NCBI RefSeq assembly: GCF_003625485.1
Contig: NZ_RAIR01000004.1
Location: 62,001 to 126,000 of the forward strand
DNA length: 64,000 nt
Direction: 5' to 3'
Source of the DNA: Butyrivibrio sp. CB08
GTDB lineage: Bacteria > Bacillota > Clostridia > Lachnospirales > Lachnospiraceae
The translations under genes were made by a program, and so were the position numbers. The notes under the pieces were generated by a model. The model ran no database searches, had not been told where the DNA came from, and saw nothing but the letters and a program-made list of their open reading frames with translations. This document shows, piece by piece, positions 1-9,004 of this stretch; the stretch's first letter is position 1; each line of letters starts with the position of its first letter.

Positions 1-179
1 AGCTCATCGCAGATCTCAGATGATCCGTCAGTAGATCCGTCGTCCACAAGGATCACTTCCATCTCATCTGCCTCAACAAACTTCTGGTTTAAACAAGATA
101 AGACACACGTTTTTAGTGTGTCTTTTGCCTGGTAAACAGGGATTATAAAGCTTACTATCTTCTCTCTGTTATCTGTCAT
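1..179 (-). CDS. Glycosyltransferase family 2, N-terminal part only
   Basis: This reading frame starts at an ATG at 179 and runs off the left end of the window, giving about 59 residues. The visible part is the start of a GT-A fold. A beta strand with SFIIPVYQA follows the first residues, and the nucleotide-binding VDDGSTDGSSE stretch lies near residue 50. This is typical of inverting GT2 enzymes, which move a sugar from a nucleotide donor to a growing lipid-linked glycan on the cytoplasmic side. The start lies 6 bases after the stop of the DUF6056-like gene, so it belongs to the same transcription unit. Donor and acceptor cannot be judged from the fragment. Confidence 0.9.
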   Translation of the reverse strand, partial: MTDNREKIVSFIIPVYQAKDTLKTCVLSCLNQKFVEADEMEVILVDDGSTDGSSEICDE

Positions 180-185
180 TACAAA

Positions 186-1553
186 TCAATATCCCATCCA
201 GGTTTCCCTGTCCACGCCAATGATGTACCAAAGGCCGTAGTGCTCTGCATAACCAAGGTTTAACCAGTTGAATTTATCCTCACAGATATCTGACTTATAG
301 GCCATGGTATATCTGTTATCCCAATCAGGTCTGAGCATAGGAGCTTCTATTACCATCTCCTCGCCCTTTGCCATCTCGGTAAGATAAGCATCTCTCTCAT
401 CAAACTCTCTCTTGATCCTTGCAAGGTTTGCTCCATTCTCGATATATGAGAACAGGAACAGTACAGATAATACGGTCAAAAGAGCTGTCGCAAGAATCTG
501 AACAAGATCCTCTTTAAATCCATCATTTACGATCCACGCAAAGCCATTAGCAATTCCTGTCATAAGGAATAAGCTTGCTCCGTAATATGTTCTAAGCTGT
601 GAGTCAGGAACAGCCACAAGAGCGTAGCTTGTCGCAAGAAACGCAAGGCCAAAGATCATCATTGAAGATGAAGCCTCTATAAAGCGCTCCTTAGAGCCTG
701 CCCTGTAAGCTATGGCGATGGCTATAACAATAAATATCAGGATCAGTACAAGATAGTGCTCCTTGAGGATAAGAGTAACCCTGAGGAACCTTGCAGCAAG
801 TGCCAGCATTCCAGTGTGGGCCTCCTCTGCTGAAGCTGCTCTTGAACTGTTTCCAGGTGAAGATAGGAGGATTCCATAGCCAATAAGGTTTCCGATAAGT
901 CCTGAAACCATAAAGGCTCTGAATCCGGAAAAGTTCTTTTTAGGAAGCCACTTAAGAAGCATAAGAAGGAGCACAAAAAAGATAACGCCCCCTGACGTAT
1001 TCTCGTTACACCATCCGGATAAAACTCCAAGGAAAAACATTCCTGCAATAAATCCAGGTGTCGCAGCTCTGTCCTCTTTGTATGCCTTCCTGAACAAAGT
1101 GATATAGCCAAAGATAATAGTAGCTGTAAAGAGATAATTGCAGGCACCTGTCTCCCATAAAACGTTGTTGCTGATAGCAGGATCAAAGGTCCACAGAAGG
1201 ATCAGTACGCCAATGTATAACCTGATGTCATACTTGATTTTATGGTCGATACACTGATACACGAAAAGTGACAGCAGCATAAACACAATGCCCGCCACAA
1301 TGTTAAACACACCCTTGTTTCCAATATAAAGAAAAATACGAAGAATGATATGTGCAATGTTGCGTCCTGTATGCTCCAGGTAATGCTCATACTCCTGGAC
1401 AAAAAGATCCATAAAGGAATTAGCTTTTGCTACAGCATCCGCGTACATAATATCATCCGACATGTTTGGAGTCAGGAACTGATATATGGTGATCATTATG
1501 TAATTGACAATGACAACTGCATAGAACAGTTTTTTTCTAAGTTTGTCAGTCAT
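186..1553 (-). CDS. DUF6056-like multi-pass membrane protein, possible GT-C glycosyltransferase
   Basis: The protein has 455 residues and about ten hydrophobic segments across its whole length. An acidic SDD motif (residues 32-34) follows the first membrane segment, with a TGRN motif and then a GACNYLF motif further on. This arrangement is what I remember for the DUF6056 family. Acidic residues in the first external loop are typical of GT-C enzymes that use polyprenyl-phosphate sugars, so a branch-adding or modifying transferase on the outer face is possible but inferred. A start 14 codons further upstream exists, but the ATG at 1553 has AAGGGG at a 7-base distance and overlaps the upstream polymerase gene by 8 bases, which suggests translational coupling. 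Confidence 0.7.
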   Translation of the reverse strand: MTDKLRKKLFYAVVIVNYIMITIYQFLTPNMSDDIMYADAVAKANSFMDLFVQEYEHYLEHTGRNIAHIILRIFLYIGNKGVFNIVAGIVFMLLSLFVYQCIDHKIKYDIRLYIGVLILLWTFDPAISNNVLWETGACNYLFTATIIFGYITLFRKAYKEDRAATPGFIAGMFFLGVLSGWCNENTSGGVIFFVLLLMLLKWLPKKNFSGFRAFMVSGLIGNLIGYGILLSSPGNSSRAASAEEAHTGMLALAARFLRVTLILKEHYLVLILIFIVIAIAIAYRAGSKERFIEASSSMMIFGLAFLATSYALVAVPDSQLRTYYGASLFLMTGIANGFAWIVNDGFKEDLVQILATALLTVLSVLFLFSYIENGANLARIKREFDERDAYLTEMAKGEEMVIEAPMLRPDWDNRYTMAYKSDICEDKFNWLNLGYAEHYGLWYIIGVDRETWMGY

Positions 1554-2709
1554 CGAATTTCCCCTTAAACAGATATCCCAGATAAACACCGGCAATTAAC
1601 AGATAAAAGCATCTGCCAATATATCTGGTAACAAATGTTGCCTCGATTATAGTATATACGGAAACTGATAGTATTATCAACAGTGTCCACATATCCTTCT
1701 TTTTATAGCATACGTAAATAACACAAAGAATAACTGCCGCAATAAAGATTGTCGGGAGTATTCCATACCAGTACATAAGCCTGTTCCATCCCAGGTCAAA
1801 ATAACCATCTACATCCCTTCCGGCAATAAGTCGAAGGTTACTAAGGATCCCTCCATGCTCTGGCACGCCATAGTACAAATTACTTATCCTGCCATTCATC
1901 TTTTCATCAAACTGCCAGAACCAATGCCAGCGAGGATCTTCCTTAGTTCCAGTGTTATATACCGCATCTGCCAGATGCGCTGCTGCAAAAGCCAGTACAG
2001 TGCATAATATTGGAGTCGCCAGTGCTGTCAGGTAATACAATATTTTTGCATTCTTAAGCTTTGGAAAAAGCCTGATAAGCAGTGCCAGTATAAGCGTCAA
2101 TACAAGAACTACAATAGCAGTCCTTGATCTTGTAAGATATGCAAACATTGATGATATAAGTATAGTGACCAGATGGCCATATAGCGGAGCCTTTGCTCCA
2201 TACAGCCACAGCCACATAAGAACAAGAACATAAACACATCCAAACAGTGTGTTTGGGTGCCCAAAGCCAAGTACCATCCGGCTCTCATTGGCAATTCCTC
2301 TGCCATAATCTGTCACCAGATAAATATCACCCAAAAGTCCAAACAGGGCCAATAGCGCAATGAGAGAAAAGCCACACAGGCTGACAAAAAAGCTGTACTT
2401 CATGGCCTTCTTAAGATCTATATCCCTTGCAGCCATCATAAATACTGCTATCCTTAAGAGATCATTTTTGCCAGATATCTCATAGCAGACAAAGGTAAAT
2501 ACTATAACTGCCGCAATCGTAAACCATTCCTTTTTATCCCTCTTTACAAGCACCATGGAAAGAAGAGTCAAAAGAAAAGTCACACGGAATACATGGCTCT
2601 CATAGCCAAAAGAGATCTCACTCTTTTCAACTATCATGAGGACCAGCTCAATTGTAAGGGCTATATAGAATAATGCTTTTTGAAGTTTTTGAAGTTTTTC
2701 AGTTGCCAA
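1546..2709 (-). CDS. Wzy-like O-antigen/capsule polymerase
   Basis: The product has 387 residues and is strongly hydrophobic, with about ten membrane segments and one long external loop around residues 235-300. GFGHPNTLF sits before a membrane span and LTRSRTAIVV lies in the next part, both common in Gram-positive Wzy-type polymerases. Such enzymes join lipid-linked repeat units outside the membrane. The start is a TTG with a weak AAGGA about 9 bases upstream. It overlaps the end of the upstream GT2 gene by 11 bases. A second, much larger polymerase or ligase-like protein lies at 31338-33959. The call rests on topology and short motifs, so the family is likely but the linkage made is unknown. 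Confidence 0.72.
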   Translation of the reverse strand: MATEKLQKLQKALFYIALTIELVLMIVEKSEISFGYESHVFRVTFLLTLLSMVLVKRDKKEWFTIAAVIVFTFVCYEISGKNDLLRIAVFMMAARDIDLKKAMKYSFFVSLCGFSLIALLALFGLLGDIYLVTDYGRGIANESRMVLGFGHPNTLFGCVYVLVLMWLWLYGAKAPLYGHLVTILISSMFAYLTRSRTAIVVLVLTLILALLIRLFPKLKNAKILYYLTALATPILCTVLAFAAAHLADAVYNTGTKEDPRWHWFWQFDEKMNGRISNLYYGVPEHGGILSNLRLIAGRDVDGYFDLGWNRLMYWYGILPTIFIAAVILCVIYVCYKKKDMWTLLIILSVSVYTIIEATFVTRYIGRCFYLLIAGVYLGYLFKGKFDD

Positions 2710-3760
2710 AAATATTATTCCTTATCTTTTTAATAGTTACTTTGAAGTCATGTTTTCTGGCTGTTGCCATAAGAAGCTTTTTGGCATCAGCACTTACAAG
2801 CATATCGTGAATAGCCATGGGCTGCTCCGGCGCCCATTCAGGCAGCTTTCCTGTCCCATACTTTTTATAAAACTCATCCTCAAAGAGCTGGTCCAGAGCC
2901 CTACCCTTTTCCTTAAGTCCAATTCCTGAATAGACAATGCTTCCAGCCTGTATTGAACAGGTAAGAGACTTTCTCTCTTCTACCCATTTGTCATACTGTG
3001 GGTTATTTCTTTTTCCAAGAAATTCATCCATCTGTGTCCACACCTGCTTTTCTTCAGCAAGATATGAAGCGTTGTAGGATGAAGTCATGCTCTCCCCGGC
3101 TCTTCTGTAAAGATAAAGAGCCTTATCCATATAAAAAACTTCTCCTGCCCTGTCAAGGTAAACAGCAGTCTGATAGAGGTCTTCGCCGTTGTTGATAAAA
3201 ATTCCCTCATGGCCAACAGCTGCGATGCTGCGCTTTACGCACTTGGTCCACATGGAGTTCAGGCTGTCGCCATAGGCAAAAATCCTGTAGAGTTCCTCCA
3301 TGCCCTCACCTTCATAAACTCTGCCATCTTCAAGAAGCTTTTTGTGAAGCATCTCTCCCTGGCCATCATCGGTAAGTTCACGGGCTCTATAGATAAGCAT
3401 GTCAACATCGCATCCCTTTTGCTTAAGCTCAGTGATGGAAGAAGCAAGCTCTTTTAACGCAAATGGCGCAAGCTTGTCATCCGCATCAAGAGAAACAATA
3501 TAGTCTCCCTTAGCTTCAAGGATGCCCTCCTGTCTCGCAGCAAAAAGACCTATCCTTCCTCTGTGGATGCATCTTATATTCTCATGTTTTTGGGAAAGTC
3601 CATCTGCAATTTCTGGTGTTTTATCTCTCGATCCGTTTTCAACAATAAGGATCTCGAAGTCGCCCCCATCATAGCTCTCACTCTGGGAAAGCGCAGAAGA
3701 TACGCTCTCCGTGAGAACATCTTCACCGTTGCAGACAGGAATGATAATAGAAAAAAGCAT
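2699..3760 (-). CDS. Glycosyltransferase family 2
   Basis: This 353-residue protein starts with FSIIIPVCNGED, has VENGSRDKTPE as the nucleotide-binding strand and VSLDADDKL as the metal-binding DxD region near residue 100. It resembles CPS-type GT2 enzymes with a GT-A domain of about 230 residues and a helical C-terminal tail. I placed the start at the ATG at 3760 because it forms a TAATG overlap with the stop of the FkbM gene and has a G-rich ribosome binding site 4 bases upstream. A start nine codons upstream would lie inside the FkbM gene and lacks such a site. Donor sugar is unknown. Confidence 0.87.
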   Translation of the reverse strand: MLFSIIIPVCNGEDVLTESVSSALSQSESYDGGDFEILIVENGSRDKTPEIADGLSQKHENIRCIHRGRIGLFAARQEGILEAKGDYIVSLDADDKLAPFALKELASSITELKQKGCDVDMLIYRARELTDDGQGEMLHKKLLEDGRVYEGEGMEELYRIFAYGDSLNSMWTKCVKRSIAAVGHEGIFINNGEDLYQTAVYLDRAGEVFYMDKALYLYRRAGESMTSSYNASYLAEEKQVWTQMDEFLGKRNNPQYDKWVEERKSLTCSIQAGSIVYSGIGLKEKGRALDQLFEDEFYKKYGTGKLPEWAPEQPMAIHDMLVSADAKKLLMATARKHDFKVTIKKIRNNIFGN

Positions 3761-4467
3761 TATACCCCCTGTTTTTTCAGCTCCCAATTCTCATGTATAT
3801 ATGGCCTGTAGGCCCATGTAAGTGTGTGTGTCTTTTCAAGTTCCTTCCAGATGTTCTTCATTCTCTCTTCAGAATTGATCTCTGGAATATCGTGGAACTG
3901 AACCTGTATATTCTCAAAGCATCTTATCTTGCCTGATCTGATAAGCTGCTCTAAGATGTCATATTCTCCACCTTCGATGTTCATCTTAACAAGCTTGACC
4001 TTGTCTATGCCATGCTCCGACATGAAATCTTCAATTGAAACAAACTCAGCAACTTCACTCTCTCCCTTTGAGTGATACTGTGATGAGCCATCAGCTTCAT
4101 GTGAAATATCTGCCTTGTGTGTTGTGGCATCAAGGCCAAAGCTGTAGCAGTGGAAATTCTCCTTATCCTTAAATCTCTCTGCGCAGTCATCAGAAAACAT
4201 TTTAACAGGCTCAAAGATATGCACCTGACAGTTCTGATTAGGAAGCTTGGCTGCCCAGTCTCCTTTATATCCTCCAAGGTCAAAGACAACATCACTGTCC
4301 TTAATATCATAATTAAATCTGATACTATCTCCGCCAGCTCTCCTGAATCTCACAAGAGCTTTGTCCTTAGGGCTCATGGTAAAAAGGTAAGCAAACTCTT
4401 GCTGGCAGGCAAGATAAGCCTTTTTCACCCATGGAAACTTTTTTGTGATCTTCCCTAAAACAGACAT
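3760..4467 (-). CDS. FkbM-family SAM-dependent methyltransferase
   Basis: The 235-residue protein has the FkbM pattern: VVFDLGGYKGDWAAKL as the SAM-binding loop, then HIFEPVKMF, and later VKLVKMNIEGGEYDIL, where the family has an IDVEG motif. FkbM-type enzymes methylate hydroxyl groups, and in glycan loci they are usually assigned to O-methylation of a sugar. It lies between the GT17 gene and a GT2 gene, with one base of overlap to the latter. I infer that it caps or decorates a residue added by unit D. The sugar position it methylates cannot be read from sequence. Confidence 0.85.
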   Translation of the reverse strand: MSVLGKITKKFPWVKKAYLACQQEFAYLFTMSPKDKALVRFRRAGGDSIRFNYDIKDSDVVFDLGGYKGDWAAKLPNQNCQVHIFEPVKMFSDDCAERFKDKENFHCYSFGLDATTHKADISHEADGSSQYHSKGESEVAEFVSIEDFMSEHGIDKVKLVKMNIEGGEYDILEQLIRSGKIRCFENIQVQFHDIPEINSEERMKNIWKELEKTHTLTWAYRPYIHENWELKKQGV

Positions 4468-4482
4468 TTAAAACCTCCAAAA

Positions 4483-5421
4483 TCATCCAAATACTTTGTG
4501 GATCGCTTTTCTGAAAAAGCGTCCCACTGTCATGTCCATCTTGTGGACAAACCTCATTCCGGCCGTGATCTTTGGAAGCACAAAGTGCTGGTATTCATCC
4601 AGGTGATCACGAAGGTACTGAGGATATGTGTCATCAATCTCAACTCTCTCAAAGTGAGCATCTCTTCCAAAGATATCCATTCCAAGGATCAGGTGATCCA
4701 TGGTCTCAGCAAGAACTTCTCTCTCATTGAAGTTCTGATGTGCTGCTGCCTTGGTCTTGATGCCTATCCTCTTCATTGGATCCTTTTCTAAAAGACCGCC
4801 CATGTAGCCAAAGTGCCATCCACCATTAGGCACCCTTATGCTTCTTGGGTCGTCCACAGGAACAAGGTCCCTAAGTCTTACGATACCTTCTGAAGGAATG
4901 TTCTCTATGTTGCAGATCTTGGATCCAAGCCAGAGTCTCTTTTCCTCAGGGATCTCAGGAAATTCTTTGGTTATGGAAAGGAGCTTTCCGCTCTTTTCCT
5001 CGTTGTTCATGTAAACGTAGAAATTGCGCTGAGCCAGGTGGTAAACCCTGGTCTTGTCAAAATCAGCGATTATCTTTTGAAGAGTCTCAGGACAGGGGAT
5101 CTCATCCACATCGCTCATGATGATAATGTCATCAGGAGTGGCATCCTTAAGTCCCTTTATGAGATTGTTCTTCTGGTAATAATCTCTCTCGTATGTATCA
5201 GCGCCCTCAATAGGCGTATCATCTACAACAATATATGTGATCTTGTCTAAGAACTCCTTGAACAGATCCTTGTGCTTTTCAAACAAAAGCTCTTTTGGCT
5301 CCCCTGAAAAAGTCACGGTGGACTCTTCGATAACGAACCTGTCCACATAGGGGTTCATTATGTGAAGTCTTAGCTTAAGGATATCTACTTCGTTAAAAAA
5401 CGGAAAACAATCGTATACCAA
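4483..5421 (-). CDS. Glycosyltransferase family 17 (GnT-III-like)
   Basis: The 312-residue protein matches bacterial GT17 relatives of beta-1,4-mannosyl-glycoprotein beta-1,4-N-acetylglucosaminyltransferase. It opens with YDCFPFFNEVDIL, then has a conserved FVIEESTVTFSG segment, and an IIMSDVDEIP motif that supplies the DxD metal site. WHFGYMGG is another family block. Such enzymes probably add a beta-linked N-acetylhexosamine, but bacterial members are poorly characterised. The start is a TTG at 5421 with GGAG 8 bases upstream, directly after the DUF5672 gene stop. Confidence in family is high; the acceptor is unknown. Confidence 0.86.
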   Translation of the reverse strand: MVYDCFPFFNEVDILKLRLHIMNPYVDRFVIEESTVTFSGEPKELLFEKHKDLFKEFLDKITYIVVDDTPIEGADTYERDYYQKNNLIKGLKDATPDDIIIMSDVDEIPCPETLQKIIADFDKTRVYHLAQRNFYVYMNNEEKSGKLLSITKEFPEIPEEKRLWLGSKICNIENIPSEGIVRLRDLVPVDDPRSIRVPNGGWHFGYMGGLLEKDPMKRIGIKTKAAAHQNFNEREVLAETMDHLILGMDIFGRDAHFERVEIDDTYPQYLRDHLDEYQHFVLPKITAGMRFVHKMDMTVGRFFRKAIHKVFG

Positions 5422-5425
5422 TCTA

Positions 5426-6157
5426 TTATCTCCTCCAGAACCTGAGCGCCCTCAAAACATTCATAAAGCGCTTGCCAGGACTGATAAACCTGGGGTAATC
5501 TGCATTTTCTCCCCTCCACTTGTGGAAGGCAAATGGCTCTATTCCCTTATTCTCTGTTATTGCGTGCTCTCTGGCAAAATGTACTGCCACGTCAAGCGGA
5601 GCCCACTTAAGTCCTGCATCCTCCATCTCGTTCTTGTGGGTGCAGCACAGGAAAACGTCCTCGTTGTAAACATCGTCGTAAACCTTTTCCCATTTAAGCT
5701 CATGCTCCCTGGGATAATCAAGGAGCCTCTTGGATCTTAAGGATACGCTGTTTCCTACCCTGCTGATCTGCCCCTTACTGTCCCTGTAAGCATAGTCATT
5801 GGTTGGCTCTGGCCAGGGTGAACCGATATAATCATAGTTCATAAAATCATCATCCCAGAGCTCTGGATGTATAACAAATCCGTCTGCATGAACCACAAGA
5901 CAGAAATCTGTCTTTATATGATCTGTCAGCTCGTAAACCATCTTGTAATTGAACTTATCAATACTATCGAGCTTGCTGGTATAGCTGAACCTGATACTCT
6001 TTGGAAGGTACCATGGCTTTTTATCTGACACCAGCACAGCATCACCAAAGTCAATTTCCTTCATGCTGTAACACATGGCGCGGACAGTCTCATATACATT
6101 TACACTTGTCATAGCTACCAGCGTAACTCTCGGCAGCTGTAATTTCTTTTTACTCAT
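5426..6157 (-). CDS. DUF5672 protein, putative glycosyltransferase
   Basis: This 243-residue soluble protein carries the DUF5672 hallmarks: a DFCLVVHADGFVIHPELW segment, then YDYIGSPWPEP, then VGNSVSLRSKRLLDYP. The HADG and VGN-SLRS blocks resemble the donor-binding parts of GT-A enzymes, and members occur in capsule and O-antigen loci, so a sugar-transfer role is likely. It sits 11 bases after the GT11-like gene and 4 bases before the GT17 gene. The start at 6157 precedes a lysine-rich start typical of cytoplasmic glycosyltransferases. Biochemical function is not known to me. Confidence 0.78.
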   Translation of the reverse strand: MSKKKLQLPRVTLVAMTSVNVYETVRAMCYSMKEIDFGDAVLVSDKKPWYLPKSIRFSYTSKLDSIDKFNYKMVYELTDHIKTDFCLVVHADGFVIHPELWDDDFMNYDYIGSPWPEPTNDYAYRDSKGQISRVGNSVSLRSKRLLDYPREHELKWEKVYDDVYNEDVFLCCTHKNEMEDAGLKWAPLDVAVHFAREHAITENKGIEPFAFHKWRGENADYPRFISPGKRFMNVLRALRFWRR

Positions 6158-6168
6158 ATAACTCCAAT

Positions 6169-7215
6169 TTAAGCGCCGTAAACCTTAATGATTCCAAGGC
6201 GCCTCTCTACGGATCTTGCTATCTTCCTGCAGTAGAAGGCTCCATAGATACATTTTCTTCTGATCACCTGGCAAAAGAGCCTTATGCTGCCCGGTCGCTT
6301 TCCGCGTCTCCTGTAAAGAGATGATCTGTTTTTATACTCTTCAAGTTCCTGTCTGCACTCATCAGCTGAAAAGAGCTTGCCATATCTGTCCTGATAAGTG
6401 AGGAAGCTGTAAATATTCTGTTCCGAAGACCAGTATCCATCTGATACGTTGTGCCTTGCCCAGAACTTGGGTGCAATGGCTTTTTTGAGCTCAGTGCTGG
6501 ACATAACCGGGACCAAAGCAAAGGAAGAATTACTGAGGATGAGATATCTTGCATTCTTGATGGTGACGTAATCCTTGCCCATGTCAAAGTGATGGCACTC
6601 GTACTCAGGAAGCACTTTTTTAGCAGACTCCTCGTCCTCTGTTACCACCATGAATCGCATATCAGGGTTGACCTTCTTCATGTTCCTGATGGCATTAAGA
6701 TAGTATTTCCTGTCAAGATACAACTCGGGGTGATTGGTGTACTCACCGCCTCGCATATTGATGATACAAAGATCATCAGAAGTATACTCATGAGAGTCGG
6801 CCTCTTCCTTGACGTGAAGCCACTCTTTGATGTTGTCACGGTACTTGTCAAAATATGCCTGAGCCTGAAGATTACCATAGATGAGGGTTCCATCCTCAAC
6901 ATCCAAAAGAGCTTTATCTGCGCCACTAATATAGCAGCCATTAGTCATGTCGTGAATGGAGTTGCCCATATAAAGGCGGTCCTCCTGCTCCTGGTAAATA
7001 CGATAGTCCTTCATTTCATCACGGGAGATCTCTTTTCCCAGATCTATTGGGTCCATGAAATACATACCCTTGTTGGAATGAAAAACATTACCTATCTGCC
7101 CAGGATTAACAAAGCCAAAGGAAGTGCCCTTATCCATAGCTATGCATCTGGTAGTGATATATACAAACAACTGATTACCAAGGCCCTGCCCTGGTATGAA
7201 CTCTGATCCTATCAT
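6169..7215 (-). CDS. GT11-like (alpha-1,2-fucosyltransferase-related) protein
   Basis: The 348-residue protein begins with GQGLGNQLFVYITTR, the N-terminal motif of GT11 fucosyltransferases. It has INMRGGEY where classical members carry HxRRxDY, and YLILSNSSFALVPV in place of the usual NSSFSWW block. These changes place it in a divergent branch of the family. It may transfer L-fucose or another deoxyhexose from a GDP donor, which fits the gmd/fcl genes at the right end of the locus. The last 50 residues are arginine-rich and basic, possibly for membrane contact. It lies 13 bases downstream of the flippase gene. Confidence 0.75.
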   Translation of the reverse strand: MIGSEFIPGQGLGNQLFVYITTRCIAMDKGTSFGFVNPGQIGNVFHSNKGMYFMDPIDLGKEISRDEMKDYRIYQEQEDRLYMGNSIHDMTNGCYISGADKALLDVEDGTLIYGNLQAQAYFDKYRDNIKEWLHVKEEADSHEYTSDDLCIINMRGGEYTNHPELYLDRKYYLNAIRNMKKVNPDMRFMVVTEDEESAKKVLPEYECHHFDMGKDYVTIKNARYLILSNSSFALVPVMSSTELKKAIAPKFWARHNVSDGYWSSEQNIYSFLTYQDRYGKLFSADECRQELEEYKNRSSLYRRRGKRPGSIRLFCQVIRRKCIYGAFYCRKIARSVERRLGIIKVYGA

Positions 7216-7228
7216 TTCCCGATCCGCC

Positions 7229-9004
7229 TCAATGTATAACTGCCCTTCCCTCTAGGGTTGTAGGTGTTATGGTCTCGTCCTTGACTTCATAGATCACATC
7301 GCAGTTCTCAATAGTGTTGAGTCTGTGGGCAATGATGACCATGGTCTTGCGGCCGTGGAAGCTGTTGATGGCCTCCATTACTGCTGCCTCTGTCTCGTTA
7401 TCAAGGGCGCTGGTAGCCTCGTCAAATACCAGTATCTCAGGATTGTGATAAAGAGCTCTGGCGATACCGATCCTCTGTCTCTGACCACCGGAGAGCCTAA
7501 CGCCTCTGTCTCCGATCTTGGTATCAAGTCCCTCAGGAAGTGACTTTACAAAGTCAGCAAGCTGAGCCTCTTCCATTACTTCCCAGATCCTGTCGTCGTT
7601 GATCTCTTCAGCGTCGATACCAAAGGCGATGTTCTCTCTTATGGATTCATCAACAAGGTAGATTGACTGAGGAATGTATCCGATCTGGGCAAGCCAGGAT
7701 TCGTAGTTACTAAAGATGTTGTTGCCATCGCAAAGGATATCTCCTGACTTAACATGTAAAAGTCCAAGGAGGATATCTACGATAGTAGACTTGCCAGCAC
7801 CGGAAGGTCCCATAAGTCCCACGGACTGGCCCTTCTTGATGGTCATGTTTGCACCGCTGAATATGTTCACATCAGAGTCGGGATAAGCAAATACAATATC
7901 CTTCATCTGGATCTCTTTTTCCAAATGGAGAGCTGGACCTGCAATAGCTGCTCTCTCTGCGCGCATAGCCTTGTCAGTCTTCATGGACTCTGTAAGGTTC
8001 TCGTAGACATAGTCAAGGCTGACCTGATTGTAGGCGATGGTTGTAATGTATGTGTTGATGCGGTTTGCAGATGGCATGATCCTCATGGCCGCAACACCAA
8101 AAGCTGTGATCTGAGGAAGAAGTGATGTTGCATCACCACCGCCGCGAACAAATATCAAAACATAAAGAAGCACAACTGCCATAAACACAGTCTCGATCAT
8201 GAGCCTTGGAATGCTGTTAAGAACAGCATAATCTCTGTCGATGTCGGCTCCGATCCTGCCCTGCTCGTAGTAGTTGCGGATAAAGAAATCCTGTCTGTTT
8301 AAAACCTTGACATCCTTAAGACCATAGATAGCCTGAAGGCGCCACTTGGCAATTCTTGACTGAGTATTCTGGTTCTTTCTTCCAATGGTGTTGAGCTTTG
8401 GCTTTAACACCTTGGTGCTGAGGATAGTAAGAATCAAAAGAACTGCAATAATGAGCACTGTCATCTGCCAGTTAACCACAAGAAGAACTGCTCCAAGGCA
8501 AAGGGAAACGACAAGCTCTGTTGCAAGAGAAAGAAGTGACAACATAAGAGTAAAGGTCTTAGGTATATCACTGTCTGTTATTCGAAATACTGTAGGAATA
8601 TCTGCTCCAAGATAATCCTCGTATGGTCTGTTCAAAAACTCCCTCATGACACGGCTGATCATGTCATTTCTTGAACGGGAAATAAATGTGTTCTGCTTGT
8701 AGATAAGAAACAGAAGGTACGCGTTCTTAACCACAAACAAAAGGATCATCATCACAAGCAGGAAAGTTGCAAGCTTAATATCGCTGTCAAGGCCAAGAGC
8801 ATCTACGACATTTTGCGCTACCGGGTATTTGGCGATATTTCTATGAAGTGACTGTGGGTTTAAGATAACTGAGATAACCGGAATGATCATGGAAACACCC
8901 AGTGTCTCAAAAACACCACCAATGAGTATAAGGACAGCTAAAAGTACAAGCTGTCCTTTTTGTTTTTTGTCGAATATATAATTTATCTTTTTAAGAAGAT
9001 CCAT
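7229..9004 (-). CDS. PglK-like ABC flippase for lipid-linked oligosaccharide
   Basis: This 591-residue half-transporter fuses a six-segment membrane domain (about residues 15-325) to an ATPase domain. Visible sites are Walker A at 399-407 (GPSGAGKST), the signature LSGGQ at 504-508 and Walker B at 524-530. Just after the last membrane helix it has MRIMPSANRI, a segment also found in Campylobacter PglK, the ABC flippase of the N-glycan precursor. The size and ISVILNP start region also fit PglK better than MsbA lipid exporters. It probably works as a homodimer that moves Und-PP-glycan outward. A close paralog lies at 43561-45312. The gene begins directly after the fucosyltransferase stop codon. 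Confidence 0.84.
   Translation of the reverse strand: MDLLKKINYIFDKKQKGQLVLLAVLILIGGVFETLGVSMIIPVISVILNPQSLHRNIAKYPVAQNVVDALGLDSDIKLATFLLVMMILLFVVKNAYLLFLIYKQNTFISRSRNDMISRVMREFLNRPYEDYLGADIPTVFRITDSDIPKTFTLMLSLLSLATELVVSLCLGAVLLVVNWQMTVLIIAVLLILTILSTKVLKPKLNTIGRKNQNTQSRIAKWRLQAIYGLKDVKVLNRQDFFIRNYYEQGRIGADIDRDYAVLNSIPRLMIETVFMAVVLLYVLIFVRGGGDATSLLPQITAFGVAAMRIMPSANRINTYITTIAYNQVSLDYVYENLTESMKTDKAMRAERAAIAGPALHLEKEIQMKDIVFAYPDSDVNIFSGANMTIKKGQSVGLMGPSGAGKSTIVDILLGLLHVKSGDILCDGNNIFSNYESWLAQIGYIPQSIYLVDESIRENIAFGIDAEEINDDRIWEVMEEAQLADFVKSLPEGLDTKIGDRGVRLSGGQRQRIGIARALYHNPEILVFDEATSALDNETEAAVMEAINSFHGRKTMVIIAHRLNTIENCDVIYEVKDETITPTTLEGRAVIH

Noticed and set aside
6451..7206. Plus-strand open frame of 251 codons opposite the GT11-like gene
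   Set aside because: It mirrors the minus-strand gene with clear GT11 motifs, has no ribosome binding site or family pattern, and reads as low-complexity hydrophobic residues.
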